Assembly: GCA_934675115.1 (NCBI GenBank)
Contig: CAKUPH010000033.1
Coordinates: 1 to 21,909 of the forward strand
Source: an uncultured Oscillospiraceae bacterium
GTDB lineage: Bacteria; Bacillota; Clostridia; Oscillospirales; Oscillospiraceae
Direction of reading: 5' to 3'
Length of the DNA stretch: 21,909 bases
Shown: positions 1-7,483 of the stretch, in pieces
How the letters are laid out: each line of letters begins with the position of its first letter
Numbering within the stretch: position 1 is the first letter of the stretch
Program-made: the position numbers and the translations under genes
Notes under the pieces: model-generated
What the model was told of the DNA's origin: nothing
The model's input: the letters and a program-made list of their open reading frames with translations, nothing else
Databases searched by the model: none

Positions 1-117
1 CCATTGATTTGATTCAGATCGCCGGAAGTGAATTCCGCCGATTTCAAGGTTTTGCTGCGCAAAACGCTTGTACGGCGCGTCTGCGCCGGGGCCGCTTCGC
101 GGCCCGCGAGGGCGGCA
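1..117. other. Intergenic edge, no gene supported
   Basis: No convincing coding region is seen before the IMP dehydrogenase terminator. A GC-rich hairpin (7-bp stem GGGCCGC/GCGGCCC with a TTC loop, 89-105) lies here without a T-run on either strand. It may be part of the 3' region of a neighbour outside the window. Open frames crossing this stretch continue into the antisense of the next gene and are not credible. Confidence 0.4.
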
Positions 118-146
118 TAAAAAATCCCCCCGGCAGGGCCGGGGGG
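118..146 (-). terminator. Intrinsic terminator of the IMP dehydrogenase gene
   Basis: On the minus strand, 18 bases after the stop codon, an 8-bp perfect stem (CCCCCCGG/CCGGGGGG, 5-nt loop) is followed by A then six T. This is a classical Rho-independent terminator for the gene ending at 165. Confidence 0.9.
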
Positions 147-164
147 ACGGTGGTTTGTGAGATT

Positions 165-1667
165 TTACTTGATAGCGGTGTTCTCTTTCAGCATAACGTC
201 GTGCGCGCCGCCCTCGACGATGGAGGTGGCGGATACCAGCGTGAGCTTGGCCTTCTTCTGGAGCTCGGGGATGGTGAGCGCGCCGCAGTTGCACATGGTG
301 GAGCGCACCTTGCTCAGGGTCAGGCCCACGTTGTCCTTCAGGCTGCCGGCGTAAGGCACGTAGGAGTCCACGCCCTCCTCGAAGGACAGCTTCTTGTCGC
401 CGCCCAGATCGTACCGCTGCCAGTTGCGGGCGCGGGCGGAGCCTTCGCCCCAGTACTCCTTCATATAGCTGCCGTTGATGCGGACCTTGTTGGAGGGGGA
501 CTCGTCGAACCGGGCGAAATAGCGGCCCAGCATGATGAAGTCCGCGCCCATGGCCAGCGCCAGCGTCACATGGTAGTCGTGAACGGTGCCGCCGTCGGAG
601 CAGACGGGGATATACACGCCGGTCTCCTCGAAGTAGCGGTCCCGCTCCTCGCATACGTCGATGAGGGAGGTGGCCTGTCCGCGGCCGATGCCCTTCTGCT
701 CACGGGTGATGCAGATGGAGCCGCCGCCGATGCCCACCTTGATGAAGTCGGCGCCGCACTCGGCCAGGAAGCGGAAGCCCTCGCTGTCCACCACGTTGCC
801 CGCGCCCACCTTCACGGTGTCGCCGTAGTGGTCGCGGATCCACTTGAGGGTGATCTTCTGCCACTCGGAGAAGCCCTCGGAGGAGTCGATGCACAGCACG
901 TCGGCCCCGGCCTCGATGAGGGCGGGCACCCGCTCGGCGTAGTCGCGGGTGTTGATGCCCGCGCCCACCACGTAGCGCTTCTGGCTGTCCAGCAGCTCCA
1001 GCGGGCTGGCCTTGTGGGCGTCGTAGTCCTTGCGGAACACCATATACATCAGGCGGCCGTCGTCATCCAGAATGGGCAGGGAGTTGATCTTGTTCTCCCA
1101 GATGATGTCGTTGGCCTCTTTCAGGGTGGTGCTGGCGGGGGCGGTCACCAGCTTGTCGATGGGGGTCATGAAGTCCCGGACCTTCTCGCTGCCGTCCATG
1201 CGGCTGACGCGATAGTCGCGGCTGGCCACGATGCCCACCAGCTTGCCGGTGGAGGTGCCGTCCTCGGTGACGGCCACGGTGGAGTGGCCGGTCTTTTCCT
1301 TCAGGGCCAGAATGTCGTCCAGCGTGGCGTCGGGGCTGATGTTGGAGTCGGACACCACGAAGCCGGCCTTGTAGCTTTTGACCCGGGCCACCATGGCGGC
1401 CTGACTCTCGATGGACTGGGAGCCGTAGATGAAGGCCACGCCGCCCTCCTTTGCCAGCGCGATGGCCAGCTTGTCGTCGGACACGGCCTGCATGATGGCG
1501 GAGACCATGGGGATATTCATGGACAGGGGGGGCTCCTCCCCCTTGCGGTACTTCACCAGCGGGGTCTTGAGGCTGACGTTGGCGGGGCTGCACTCGCAGC
1601 TGGAATAGCCGGGGACCAGCAGATACTCGCTGAAGGTGCGGGACGGCTCACTGAAAATATGTGCCAT
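165..1667 (-). CDS. guaB: IMP dehydrogenase, Tritrichomonas-like type
   Basis: Oxidises IMP to XMP with NAD+, the first committed step of guanine nucleotide synthesis, in the cytosol. The 500-residue protein has the (beta/alpha)8 barrel interrupted by a CBS-pair region at about residues 100-220. The active-site loop reads GGGSICITR with catalytic Cys319. The flap region carries GRYFARF (Arg382) and NWQRYD (Arg418-Tyr419), the Arg/Tyr pair that activates water in this family. The loop [18 protein letters not shown], instead of the usual GPGSICTTR form, is what I recall from the Tritrichomonas foetus enzyme, and even the residue numbers coincide. The start at 1667 is chosen because GGGAGGAA lies just upstream; an in-frame ATG at 1721 has no such site. 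It stands alone, with its own terminator and a probable promoter around 1710-1738. The identity is very secure; the lineage remark rests on memory of one sequence. Confidence 0.95.
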   Translation of the reverse strand: MAHIFSEPSRTFSEYLLVPGYSSCECSPANVSLKTPLVKYRKGEEPPLSMNIPMVSAIMQAVSDDKLAIALAKEGGVAFIYGSQSIESQAAMVARVKSYKAGFVVSDSNISPDATLDDILALKEKTGHSTVAVTEDGTSTGKLVGIVASRDYRVSRMDGSEKVRDFMTPIDKLVTAPASTTLKEANDIIWENKINSLPILDDDGRLMYMVFRKDYDAHKASPLELLDSQKRYVVGAGINTRDYAERVPALIEAGADVLCIDSSEGFSEWQKITLKWIRDHYGDTVKVGAGNVVDSEGFRFLAECGADFIKVGIGGGSICITREQKGIGRGQATSLIDVCEERDRYFEETGVYIPVCSDGGTVHDYHVTLALAMGADFIMLGRYFARFDESPSNKVRINGSYMKEYWGEGSARARNWQRYDLGGDKKLSFEEGVDSYVPYAGSLKDNVGLTLSKVRSTMCNCGALTIPELQKKAKLTLVSATSIVEGGAHDVMLKENTAIK

Positions 1668-1709
1668 GAATAGATTCCTCCCTGAATATTTCAAAATATG
1701 ATTAGAGAG

Positions 1710-1738
1710 ATTGTACCACACCGGCGGACAAAATAAAA
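1710..1738 (-). promoter_or_regulatory. Probable promoter for guaB
   Basis: On the minus strand TACAAT (1710-1715) is a good -10 box. A poor -35 (TTTATT, about 1732-1737) lies 16 bp upstream. The leader to the ATG at 1667 would be roughly 35-40 nt. No purine-box or riboswitch is evident. Confidence 0.45.
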
Positions 1739-1864
1739 CCCCTCGCCGGGAGAGAATCTTTCACAAATTCGCTCCCGTTCCATCCTTGGAATTTGCCAGT
1801 TCGGAGATTTCCCGCCATACCGGCGGAAACCGCCCCGCCGGGGACGGCTTTTCCCGGGTTTTCC

Positions 1865-1893
1865 GTGACAAGCGGACAAATCCATGCTATAAT
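1865..1893 (+). promoter_or_regulatory. Promoter for the RluA-family gene
   Basis: GTGACA (1865-1870), a 17-bp spacer and a perfect TATAAT (1888-1893) form a sigma-A type promoter about 53 bases before the start codon at 1946. Confidence 0.75.
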
Positions 1894-1945
1894 ACCGGCA
1901 CATGACAAAGATTTTGTTACTTTGATAATAAGGCGTGATGACCAT

Positions 1946-2842
1946 ATGAAACCCACCAATGCCCACCGCGACCGCAGCCGGGAGCCAAGCTACCCCGTGA
2001 CGGAGGATACCACGCTGCTGCCCTTCCTGCTGGACGCCCTCAAGGGCAAGAGCCGCAACAACGTCAAATCCCTCCTGTCCCGGAAGCTGGTGACGGTGGA
2101 CGGACACCCCGTGAGCCGGTTCGACACCCCGCTGGCCCCCGGCCAGACTGTGTCCATCCTGTCCGTCCCCGCCCCGAAGAGCGACACGCTGCCCTTCCCC
2201 ATCCTTTTTGAGGACGAGCATCTCATCGTGGTGAACAAGCCCACCAAGCTCCTGAGCGTGGCCAATGAAAAGGAAAAGACCCGCACCGCTTACCACATGG
2301 TCACCGACTATGTGAAGAGCCAGCACATCGACAACCGCATTTACGTCCTCCACCGGCTGGATCGGGACACCTCCGGCGTGCTCATGTTCGCCCGGGACCC
2401 GGAGACGAAGGAGCTGTTCCAGTCCCGGTGGAACGAGATCGTCACCCGCCGGGGGTACAAGGCACTGGTGGAGGGCACGCCCCGCCCGGAGCGGGACACC
2501 ATTCGCTCCTATCTGGTGGAGACCAAGACCCACATGATCTTCTCCGGCGACCCTGGCCCCGGGGCTCGGGAGGCCATCACCAACTACGAGGTGGTCAAGA
2601 CCGGCGGCGGGTACTCTCTGCTGGACATCTCCATCGACACCGGCCGGAAGAACCAGATCCGCGTCCACATGAAGGAGCTGGGCTGCCCCATCGCCGGGGA
2701 CAAGCAGTACGGCGCCCGCACCAACCCCATCGGGCGGCTGTGCCTGCACGCAAACGAGCTGTCCTTCAACCACCCCGTCACCGGTGAGCCGGTGACCTTC
2801 CTCGCCAAAACGCCCCGGGACTTCAACCGGGTGTTCCGGTGA
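1946..2842 (+). CDS. RluA-family 23S rRNA/tRNA pseudouridine synthase
   Basis: Isomerises specific uridines in structured RNA to pseudouridine. The 298-residue protein starts with an S4-like RNA-binding region (about 20-70: LLPFLL..KSRNNVKSLLSRKLVTVDG). The catalytic domain follows, with FEDEHLIVVNKPTKLLSV and the signature HRLDRDTSG at 136-144, where Asp139 is the expected nucleophile. Near the C-terminus, TGRKNQIRVHMKELGCPIAGD and the final LHANELSFNHPVTGE block are typical of RluD/RluA enzymes. The ATG at 1946 is used because it follows a TATAAT promoter and begins just before the S4 domain; its ribosome site (AAGG, about 12 bases away) is only moderate. Which RNA position it modifies cannot be told from the sequence. 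It is a single-gene unit, divergent from guaB and ended by a strong hairpin. Confidence 0.93.
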   Translation: MKPTNAHRDRSREPSYPVTEDTTLLPFLLDALKGKSRNNVKSLLSRKLVTVDGHPVSRFDTPLAPGQTVSILSVPAPKSDTLPFPILFEDEHLIVVNKPTKLLSVANEKEKTRTAYHMVTDYVKSQHIDNRIYVLHRLDRDTSGVLMFARDPETKELFQSRWNEIVTRRGYKALVEGTPRPERDTIRSYLVETKTHMIFSGDPGPGAREAITNYEVVKTGGGYSLLDISIDTGRKNQIRVHMKELGCPIAGDKQYGARTNPIGRLCLHANELSFNHPVTGEPVTFLAKTPRDFNRVFR

Positions 2843-2870
2843 TGTATTTCGTATCATAAGAAAAATCAAG

Positions 2871-2902
2871 AGGCGCGGAGCGGATACGCTCTGCGCCTTT
2901 TT
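2871..2902 (+). terminator. Intrinsic terminator after the RluA-family gene
   Basis: A 12-bp stem (AGGCGCGGAGCG with CGCTCTGCGCCT, one G-U pair, GATA loop) is followed by five T. It sits between two convergent genes. The A-rich left flank may let it also stop the minus-strand methyltransferase transcript. Confidence 0.9.
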
Positions 2903-2917
2903 GCGTGTTTTTTGTGT

Positions 2918-3451
2918 TCAAAGTGGCGTGCCCCTCGAGGGCACGTAAAAGCGGCTCATGTCCGCCCCCTCCAGCGTCAGCAGCTTCACCTTTTTGCCGA
3001 TTCCCCCGGCGTAGCCGGTGAGATTGCCGCCGGCGCCTACCACCCGGTGACAGGGGATGATGATGGAGACCTCGTTATGCCCCACCGCGCCGCCCACAGC
3101 CTGGGCGGACATCCGGGGCAGGCCCCGCGGGGCCGCCATCTGCCGGGCAATGTCGCCGTAGGTCACGGTCTGCCCGTAGGGGATTTCCAGCAGGATAGCC
3201 CACACCTCCTGCCGGAAGGGAGAGCCGGTGGGGTGGAGGGGCGGGGTGAAGTCCGGCTCCCGGCCGGAAAAGTAGACGTCCAGCCAGCGCTTCGTTTCCG
3301 CCAGAATGGGCGTCTCCTGCCGGGTATGCTCCGCCGGGAGTTGATTTGCGAAATATTTCTGCCCGTCGAACCACAGGCCGGTGAGGCCGGTCTCGTCGGC
3401 GGCGATCAGAATGCCCCCCAGCGGGGAGTCGTAACGCGCGGTGGATACCAT
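2918..3451 (-). CDS. ogt: Methylated-DNA--protein-cysteine S-methyltransferase
   Basis: A suicide DNA-repair protein that transfers the methyl group of O6-methylguanine (and O4-methylthymine) to its own cysteine. The 177-residue length fits Ogt-type enzymes. An N-terminal ribonuclease-like domain (1-75) is followed by the winged-helix catalytic part: FRQEVWAILLEIPYGQTVTYG (79-99), the RMSAQAVGGAVGHNEV recognition-helix region, and IIPCHRVVGAGGNLTGYAGG with acceptor Cys134. The ATG at 3451 is preceded by AAAGGAGC at 7-nt spacing. The same frame stays open far upstream, but that extension runs antisense to the next gene. It has its own promoter (3500-3528), so it is probably not part of the catabolic operon upstream. 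Confidence 0.95.
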   Translation of the reverse strand: MVSTARYDSPLGGILIAADETGLTGLWFDGQKYFANQLPAEHTRQETPILAETKRWLDVYFSGREPDFTPPLHPTGSPFRQEVWAILLEIPYGQTVTYGDIARQMAAPRGLPRMSAQAVGGAVGHNEVSIIIPCHRVVGAGGNLTGYAGGIGKKVKLLTLEGADMSRFYVPSRGTPL

Positions 3452-3499
3452 AACTTCGCTCCTTTCCGGGATAGGCGTTTCGTACATTTGTATGATGGT

Positions 3500-3528
3500 A
3501 TTATACAGTGAAGTGCCGCGGTGCGCAA
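3500..3528 (-). promoter_or_regulatory. Promoter for ogt
   Basis: On the minus strand TTGCGC (3523-3528), a 17-bp spacer and TATAAT (3500-3505) precede the ogt start by about 50 bases. Confidence 0.75.
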
Positions 3529-3569
3529 GATGCTTCCGCTGAAATACAACTATAATGATGAAAGAACAC

Positions 3570-3594
3570 GGCCGGAACCCAAGCGGTTCCGGCC
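3570..3594 (-). terminator. Hairpin ending the catabolic operon
   Basis: A perfect 10-bp stem GGCCGGAACC/GGTTCCGGCC with a 5-nt loop lies 33 bases after the EamA stop codon. The downstream minus-strand bases (GTGTTCTTTC) are only moderately T-rich, so termination may be partial. Confidence 0.6.
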
Positions 3595-3627
3595 ATGCCC
3601 TTTGTGATGTGGATACAGGCGGAGAAT

Positions 3628-4515
3628 TTACAGACAGGCCAGCACGACCGCGCCCAGAATGGTGCTTGCCGCGCCCAGCACCAGCGGGACAGTGAGCTTT
3701 TCCTGCTTTCCGAGGAAGATCCGGCTGAGTACCAGCGTGGAAAGCGGCTCCACTGCGGTGAGGGAGTTTGCGATGGAAAGAGGGATCAGCTTCAGCGAAG
3801 CGAACAGGAAATTCAGCGCGATGCTGGTGCTCAGGCCGGACAGGGCGTAATCCCGGTCCACGCGGCGGAGAGTCCTCGGCACCATGTTCGGATCGCTCAG
3901 CAGAAAGTAGACGGTCAGCACCAGAAAGGCGCTGATGGAGCCGATGAACGCGCCAAAGGCCGACTGCGGGATGGCGGAGACGCCCAGCTTCCGGAACATG
4001 TTGCCCATGGCCAGAAACAGGCTGCCCAGCAGGCCGACGAGTACGCCCTTCAATGAGCTTTTGCCCCAGCCTTCGCTGCTTTTTCGGCTGCCCTCCAGTG
4101 CGATGAGCAGCACGCCGAACAGCACGGCCGCGATCCCGATCCATTTGACGGGGGCGATGGTCTCGTGCAGCAGGACGATCCCGCACAGCAGGGCGAACAT
4201 GGGGGTGGACGCCTTGATGACGCCAGCCCGGGACGCACCGAGGAGGGACACGATGTAGAAGAGCATCCCGCGGCCGATCAGACTGTTGAATACGCCGCCG
4301 AGGAAGAGATACAGCAGACCCTTTGCCGTGACCGCGGGCAGCTTCATGGCCGGGAGCATAACAAGGAAGATCACAAGGTTGATGACAGTGTTGACCAGGA
4401 TCGAGCAGTACAGTCCGCCGAGTATCCCTGTTTCGCCCCGCTGCTGGCCCCGCCGGGCGAAGACCATGCCGGCACTCCAGCCGATGGCGTTGACCAGCGC
4501 AAAAACTTCTCCCAT
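3628..4515 (-). CDS. EamA/DMT family membrane transporter
   Basis: A 295-residue inner-membrane protein of the drug/metabolite transporter superfamily, with about ten hydrophobic segments in two EamA repeats (roughly 1-138 and 150-293). The N-terminal repeat ends with the typical FALLCGIVLLHETIAPVKWIG block. The second repeat ends SIANSLTAVEPLSTLVLSRIFLGKQEKLTVPLVLGAA, which places the conserved 'E-P' helix and the final loop. The start is supported by AGGAGGT upstream. It lies 26 bp after the aconitase X small subunit on the same strand and is followed by a hairpin, so it reads as the last gene of the catabolic operon. It could move the pathway substrate or a by-product; neither substrate nor direction can be inferred. 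EamA genes are often annotated too specifically, so I leave it generic. Confidence 0.88.
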   Translation of the reverse strand: MGEVFALVNAIGWSAGMVFARRGQQRGETGILGGLYCSILVNTVINLVIFLVMLPAMKLPAVTAKGLLYLFLGGVFNSLIGRGMLFYIVSLLGASRAGVIKASTPMFALLCGIVLLHETIAPVKWIGIAAVLFGVLLIALEGSRKSSEGWGKSSLKGVLVGLLGSLFLAMGNMFRKLGVSAIPQSAFGAFIGSISAFLVLTVYFLLSDPNMVPRTLRRVDRDYALSGLSTSIALNFLFASLKLIPLSIANSLTAVEPLSTLVLSRIFLGKQEKLTVPLVLGAASTILGAVVLACL

Positions 4516-4541
4516 GAGGCTTTACCTCCTGTCTGACGGAA

Positions 4542-4949
4542 TTATTTGGAGATGACGGTGATTTTGCCGTTGGTAGCGTCCATACGGACGTAGTCGCCGG
4601 TGTGGATCTGAGAGATGTCGATCTGGTCCATCATGGGCAGGTCGGCCACGATGGCGCCGATGACGGCCACGCTCTCGCACTCCGCGTTGATGATGCCCAG
4701 CGGGCCGACGCCGTTCTTTACCAGATCGTACAGCATGTAGGAGCCGCCGGTGGAGCCCTTGCCGGTGGGATAGACCAGAATCTTGCCCTTCAGACACTGG
4801 CCTTCGATCTCGTGCTTGCGCTCGATGACATAGCCGGTCTTGGGATTGACCGTTCCCATAAAGGAGATGGCGTCGTTGGTCACGAGGGCCTCACCCTCTA
4901 CGTAACCTTCCACGATCCGTCTGCCCTGCAATACCTTTTCTGTGCTCAT
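4542..4949 (-). CDS. Aconitase X small (swivel) subunit, DUF126
   Basis: Small subunit of the two-component aconitase X dehydratases, which remove water from hydroxy-carboxylates such as cis-3-hydroxy-L-proline (bacteria) or 5-phosphomevalonate (archaea). The 135-residue protein carries the swivel-domain loop PTGKGSTGGSYML at 61-73, whose serine contributes to catalysis in this family. It then has GPLGIINAECESVAVIGAIVADLPM. Three in-frame ATGs compete. The one at 4955 overlaps the large-subunit stop as ATGA. The one at 4949 has the better spacing (about 7 nt) to a GGGGGG ribosome site and is used here. Either way the two subunits are translationally coupled. Confidence 0.9.
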   Translation of the reverse strand: MSTEKVLQGRRIVEGYVEGEALVTNDAISFMGTVNPKTGYVIERKHEIEGQCLKGKILVYPTGKGSTGGSYMLYDLVKNGVGPLGIINAECESVAVIGAIVADLPMMDQIDISQIHTGDYVRMDATNGKITVISK

Positions 4950-4951
4950 GG

Positions 4952-6169
4952 TCATTCCCCCCATTTTCCTTCCACGGCGACCCGGATGCAGTCGCTGGTG
5001 CTCAGCAGCACAGGCTGCAGATTCCACAGGCCAGGCGCGTAGTGCGCCATCTTGCCCGAATTGGTGGCGACGGTCTTGTACCCTCTGTCCGTCAGCGTGC
5101 AGCACAGGACGGGGCAGGTGTCGCAGATGATCTCGCCGCCGGCCTTGACGATGTCGTCCACAAAGCCCATGCGGTCTGCAAGGTCGCGCACCATGCGGGA
5201 GGTGCATACCCACAGGGCGCTTTTGAGCTTCTTGCCGCGCACCAGACCGGCGATCTCCTCAAATTCGTTGATGGAGACATGGGGGCAGCCCAGAACCACG
5301 AAGTCGATGGGGCCGGTCTGACTAAACTTCTCGCAGGTCTTGTCATAGGCGGCCTGATCGAAGATGATGGGCTGGATGTCGTCGCTGATGACGGCTTCCT
5401 TAGTGGGGGCCTCCGGCGTGAAGCCCACCACGTGGTACAGCGCCACCGCGCCGGCGGAGGCCAGCGCCGCGCCCAGAGCCTTGAACTGCTCCAGCGTGGG
5501 GCGCTTTTTGATGCCGGTGAACACGGGCACGTCCTTGCCCGCGATCTTGCCGCCGAAATAGCCCAGAGCGGCAAAGTCCTTGTCGGTTTTCAGCTCCACG
5601 TCCACCTGGATCAGGTGGGTGCCTCTGCGGTTCTCGTCCAGATGGTAGCCGTAAGCGGGCACGCGGCCGGTGATGGCGGCGGCCAAGGCGGTGGGGCCGC
5701 CCTCGCGGTTGGTGCGGGCGCCGATCACCGAGTTGACGAATGCCACGGCGGAGGATTCGCCCCAGGCGATGTGTTCGCCGAACATGGGGATGTTGCCGTT
5801 GAGGTAGGGGGTGCAGCTGCAGGTGCTGATGGCGCCCAGATCCCGGTAAGCCTTGGACAGCTCCAGCTGCTTGTGGGAGAACTCCTCGGGGAAGCCGATC
5901 TTCTTCCAGTCCTGCTCGTCAATGCCGATGGTGTTCAGTGTGGTGGGCACGCAGAATTTCGCGTCCTGACTGGCGTCCCGCACATAGCCCAGTCCGGCGT
6001 CACCGGCCACGCGGTAGCTCACGCCGGGGGTGTGAACGTTCTTGACCTCGATCATGTGGTCGGCGCCGTAGATCTCGCCCAGCGTCACCAGCACTTTCAT
6101 GCATTTGCGAACGGTTTCGCCGCGGGCACCGTTCAGCATATCCTGCTCTTCTTGTGTTAGATGCATCAT
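4952..6169 (-). CDS. Aconitase X catalytic (large) subunit, DUF521
   Basis: Catalytic subunit of an aconitase X type Fe-S dehydratase. The 405-residue protein begins with the family-typical MxLTQEEQDML and contains GVSYRVAGDAGLGYV, the cysteine pair in STCSCTPYLNGN (Cys117/Cys119), AWGESSAVAFVNSVIGARTNREGGP, VLGCPHVS (Cys295) and ICDTCPVL (Cys349/Cys352). These cysteines are the likely cluster ligands by family knowledge. A ribosome site GGAGAAGGA precedes two tandem ATGs (6169 and 6166). Two-subunit bacterial forms known to act on cis-3-hydroxyproline usually sit with proline-pathway genes. Here the neighbours are TRAP transport, RraA, reductive flavoproteins and UbiX, so another hydroxy-acid is more likely. 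The substrate is unknown. Confidence 0.92.
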   Translation of the reverse strand: MMHLTQEEQDMLNGARGETVRKCMKVLVTLGEIYGADHMIEVKNVHTPGVSYRVAGDAGLGYVRDASQDAKFCVPTTLNTIGIDEQDWKKIGFPEEFSHKQLELSKAYRDLGAISTCSCTPYLNGNIPMFGEHIAWGESSAVAFVNSVIGARTNREGGPTALAAAITGRVPAYGYHLDENRRGTHLIQVDVELKTDKDFAALGYFGGKIAGKDVPVFTGIKKRPTLEQFKALGAALASAGAVALYHVVGFTPEAPTKEAVISDDIQPIIFDQAAYDKTCEKFSQTGPIDFVVLGCPHVSINEFEEIAGLVRGKKLKSALWVCTSRMVRDLADRMGFVDDIVKAGGEIICDTCPVLCCTLTDRGYKTVATNSGKMAHYAPGLWNLQPVLLSTSDCIRVAVEGKWGE

Positions 6170-6210
6170 AAGCGTCCTTCTCCAATCTCTGGCTTTTTAT
6201 CGGTATCGCG

Positions 6211-6525
6211 TTATTCTTCCACGCGGGTCTGAAGATGGTGGTAGCCCACCTTGGCCCGGGCCTCGCCCACGGGCATACCGGCCCGGACGTTGGCCTCGAT
6301 CTGGGCCTCCTTCTCGGCGATCTCCTTGGCCACCGCAAGCACCTTTTCCGCCTTAATCTGCGGAACGATGACAACGCCGGTGGCATCGCCCACCACCAGA
6401 TCGCCCGGTTCGATGCGGACGCCGGAGACGGAGACGGGAACGTTGACCTGATCGACCTCTACGCGGTCCTTGCCGGTGACCATGTAATAGCCCTTGGTGA
6501 AGATGTTGTAGTTCAGTTCATGGAT
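6211..6525 (-). pseudogene. 5'-deleted RraA-like (HMG/CHA aldolase family) remnant
   Basis: Only the C-terminal half of an RraA-like protein remains. Homology to the family is visible from HELNYNIFTKG through the core block PGDLVVGDATGVVIVP to the C-terminal helices. It matches in layout the intact paralogue at 9501-10166 (PGDIIMGDRSGVVVIP). The missing part would include the GxxxRD active-site loop, so aldolase activity is not expected. Homology extends upstream of the first in-frame ATG (6483) and breaks at about 6525, where the sequence turns into the TAXI gene in another frame. An AAGGG stretch 7 bases before the 6483 ATG could still allow a 90-residue product. Its sequence differs enough from 9501-10166 that it was a separate paralogue, not a recent duplicate. 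Confidence 0.8.
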
Positions 6526-7420
6526 ACTCGATATTCTCGTAGATGGCCTTGGTGATCTGATAGACGGTCTCCTCGTCCATGTCGGCGCGGCAGACCAGAA
6601 TGTCCTGTACGCCGATGCTGGTCACGTCCTCGTCGATGCCCTTGTAGGTGCCGCCGGGGATGGTGGCAGCCGCATAGTAGGGATACTTCTCGATGATCTT
6701 GTCCAAAATCTCAGGTTCCATGCTGATCAGGGCGATGTCCTTTGTGGCGGCCGCGGTGGAGTTGGCCTCCAACGGGGGAGCGCCGTGGGGGACGTTGACG
6801 TCGATGCGGCCGTCGGTCATGGCCTCGCCGCCGTCGGCGTAGGACATATAGCTCAGGTTCATATCATTCATGGTCAGGTCCCAGAAGGGGAGGATCTCTT
6901 CGAAGATCAGGGCGCCGCCGCCTCCGGCGGGGCCGATGGAGACCTTCTTGCCCTTCAGATCGGTCATGGATTTGATGTTGGAGGAAGCCAGAGAGGTGAA
7001 CTGGATCACGCTGAACTGCAGGCCGCAGATGCCCATGATGTCGTAGGACTGGTCATAAGGCTCGGTCCCGTTGATGGCCCGCATGCCGGAGTAGTAGTTG
7101 GTCATGCCCAGCTCGGATTCGCCGGTGCCCACCTTGATGGCGTTGGCGGTGGAACCCTGAGAGACCACGTTGTTCACGGTCAGGCCGTCGACGTTGTTGG
7201 TCACGATCTCGGCCAAAGCGGAGGCCACGATGTAGTAGGTGCCGCCCAGGCTGGCGCTGACCAGAGAGTAGACCTGCTCGCCGCCGCTGGTGCCAGCAGA
7301 GGGCTTGTCAGAGGCGTTGCCGGGGTTGGAGGAAGGCTGCGCTGTGCCGCTGCAGGCGGTAAGGAACAGCATGGTAGAAGCCAGCAGGGCGCATGTAAGA
7401 CGTTTGGCCACTTTTTTCAT
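6518..7420 (-). CDS. TAXI-family TRAP solute-binding lipoprotein, C-terminally truncated
   Basis: Extracytoplasmic binding protein of a TRAP (TAXI subfamily) carboxylate transporter. A lipoprotein signal peptide (MKK..., lipobox LTAC, Cys23) is followed by a Ser/Gly-rich linker. The mature domain then begins SLVSASLGGTYYIVASALAEIV and contains NVVSQGSTANAIKV, the DLKGKKVSIGPAGGGG motif (about residues 150-170) and DVNVPHGAPP. The final block GVQDILVCRADMDEETVYQITKAIYENIEY is where TAXI proteins normally continue for some 30-40 residues. Here Pro and a stop follow, and the DNA changes into an RraA-like gene, so the 3' end is deleted. AGAGG precedes the ATG at 7420. The missing tail may impair folding, though the ligand-binding lobes look complete. 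Confidence 0.88.
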   Translation of the reverse strand: MKKVAKRLTCALLASTMLFLTACSGTAQPSSNPGNASDKPSAGTSGGEQVYSLVSASLGGTYYIVASALAEIVTNNVDGLTVNNVVSQGSTANAIKVGTGESELGMTNYYSGMRAINGTEPYDQSYDIMGICGLQFSVIQFTSLASSNIKSMTDLKGKKVSIGPAGGGGALIFEEILPFWDLTMNDMNLSYMSYADGGEAMTDGRIDVNVPHGAPPLEANSTAAATKDIALISMEPEILDKIIEKYPYYAAATIPGGTYKGIDEDVTSIGVQDILVCRADMDEETVYQITKAIYENIEYP

Positions 7421-7483
7421 CCTTGTATACCTCTTTCTTTGTTTTTTTGAAACTCATTCCGTATGGAACAGAGCTTACCTTGG

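Noticed and set aside
9..1673. 554-codon open frame on the plus strand
   Set aside because: It is antisense to the IMP dehydrogenase gene; the product is low-complexity Gly/Ala/Val/His/Asp sequence caused by GC-rich third-position bias, with no family motif.
3452..4186. 245-residue N-terminal extension in frame with ogt
   Set aside because: It lies antisense to nothing coding at first and then overlaps the EamA gene in a shifted frame; ogt has its own promoter, ribosome site and ATG at 3451, and the extension has no homology.
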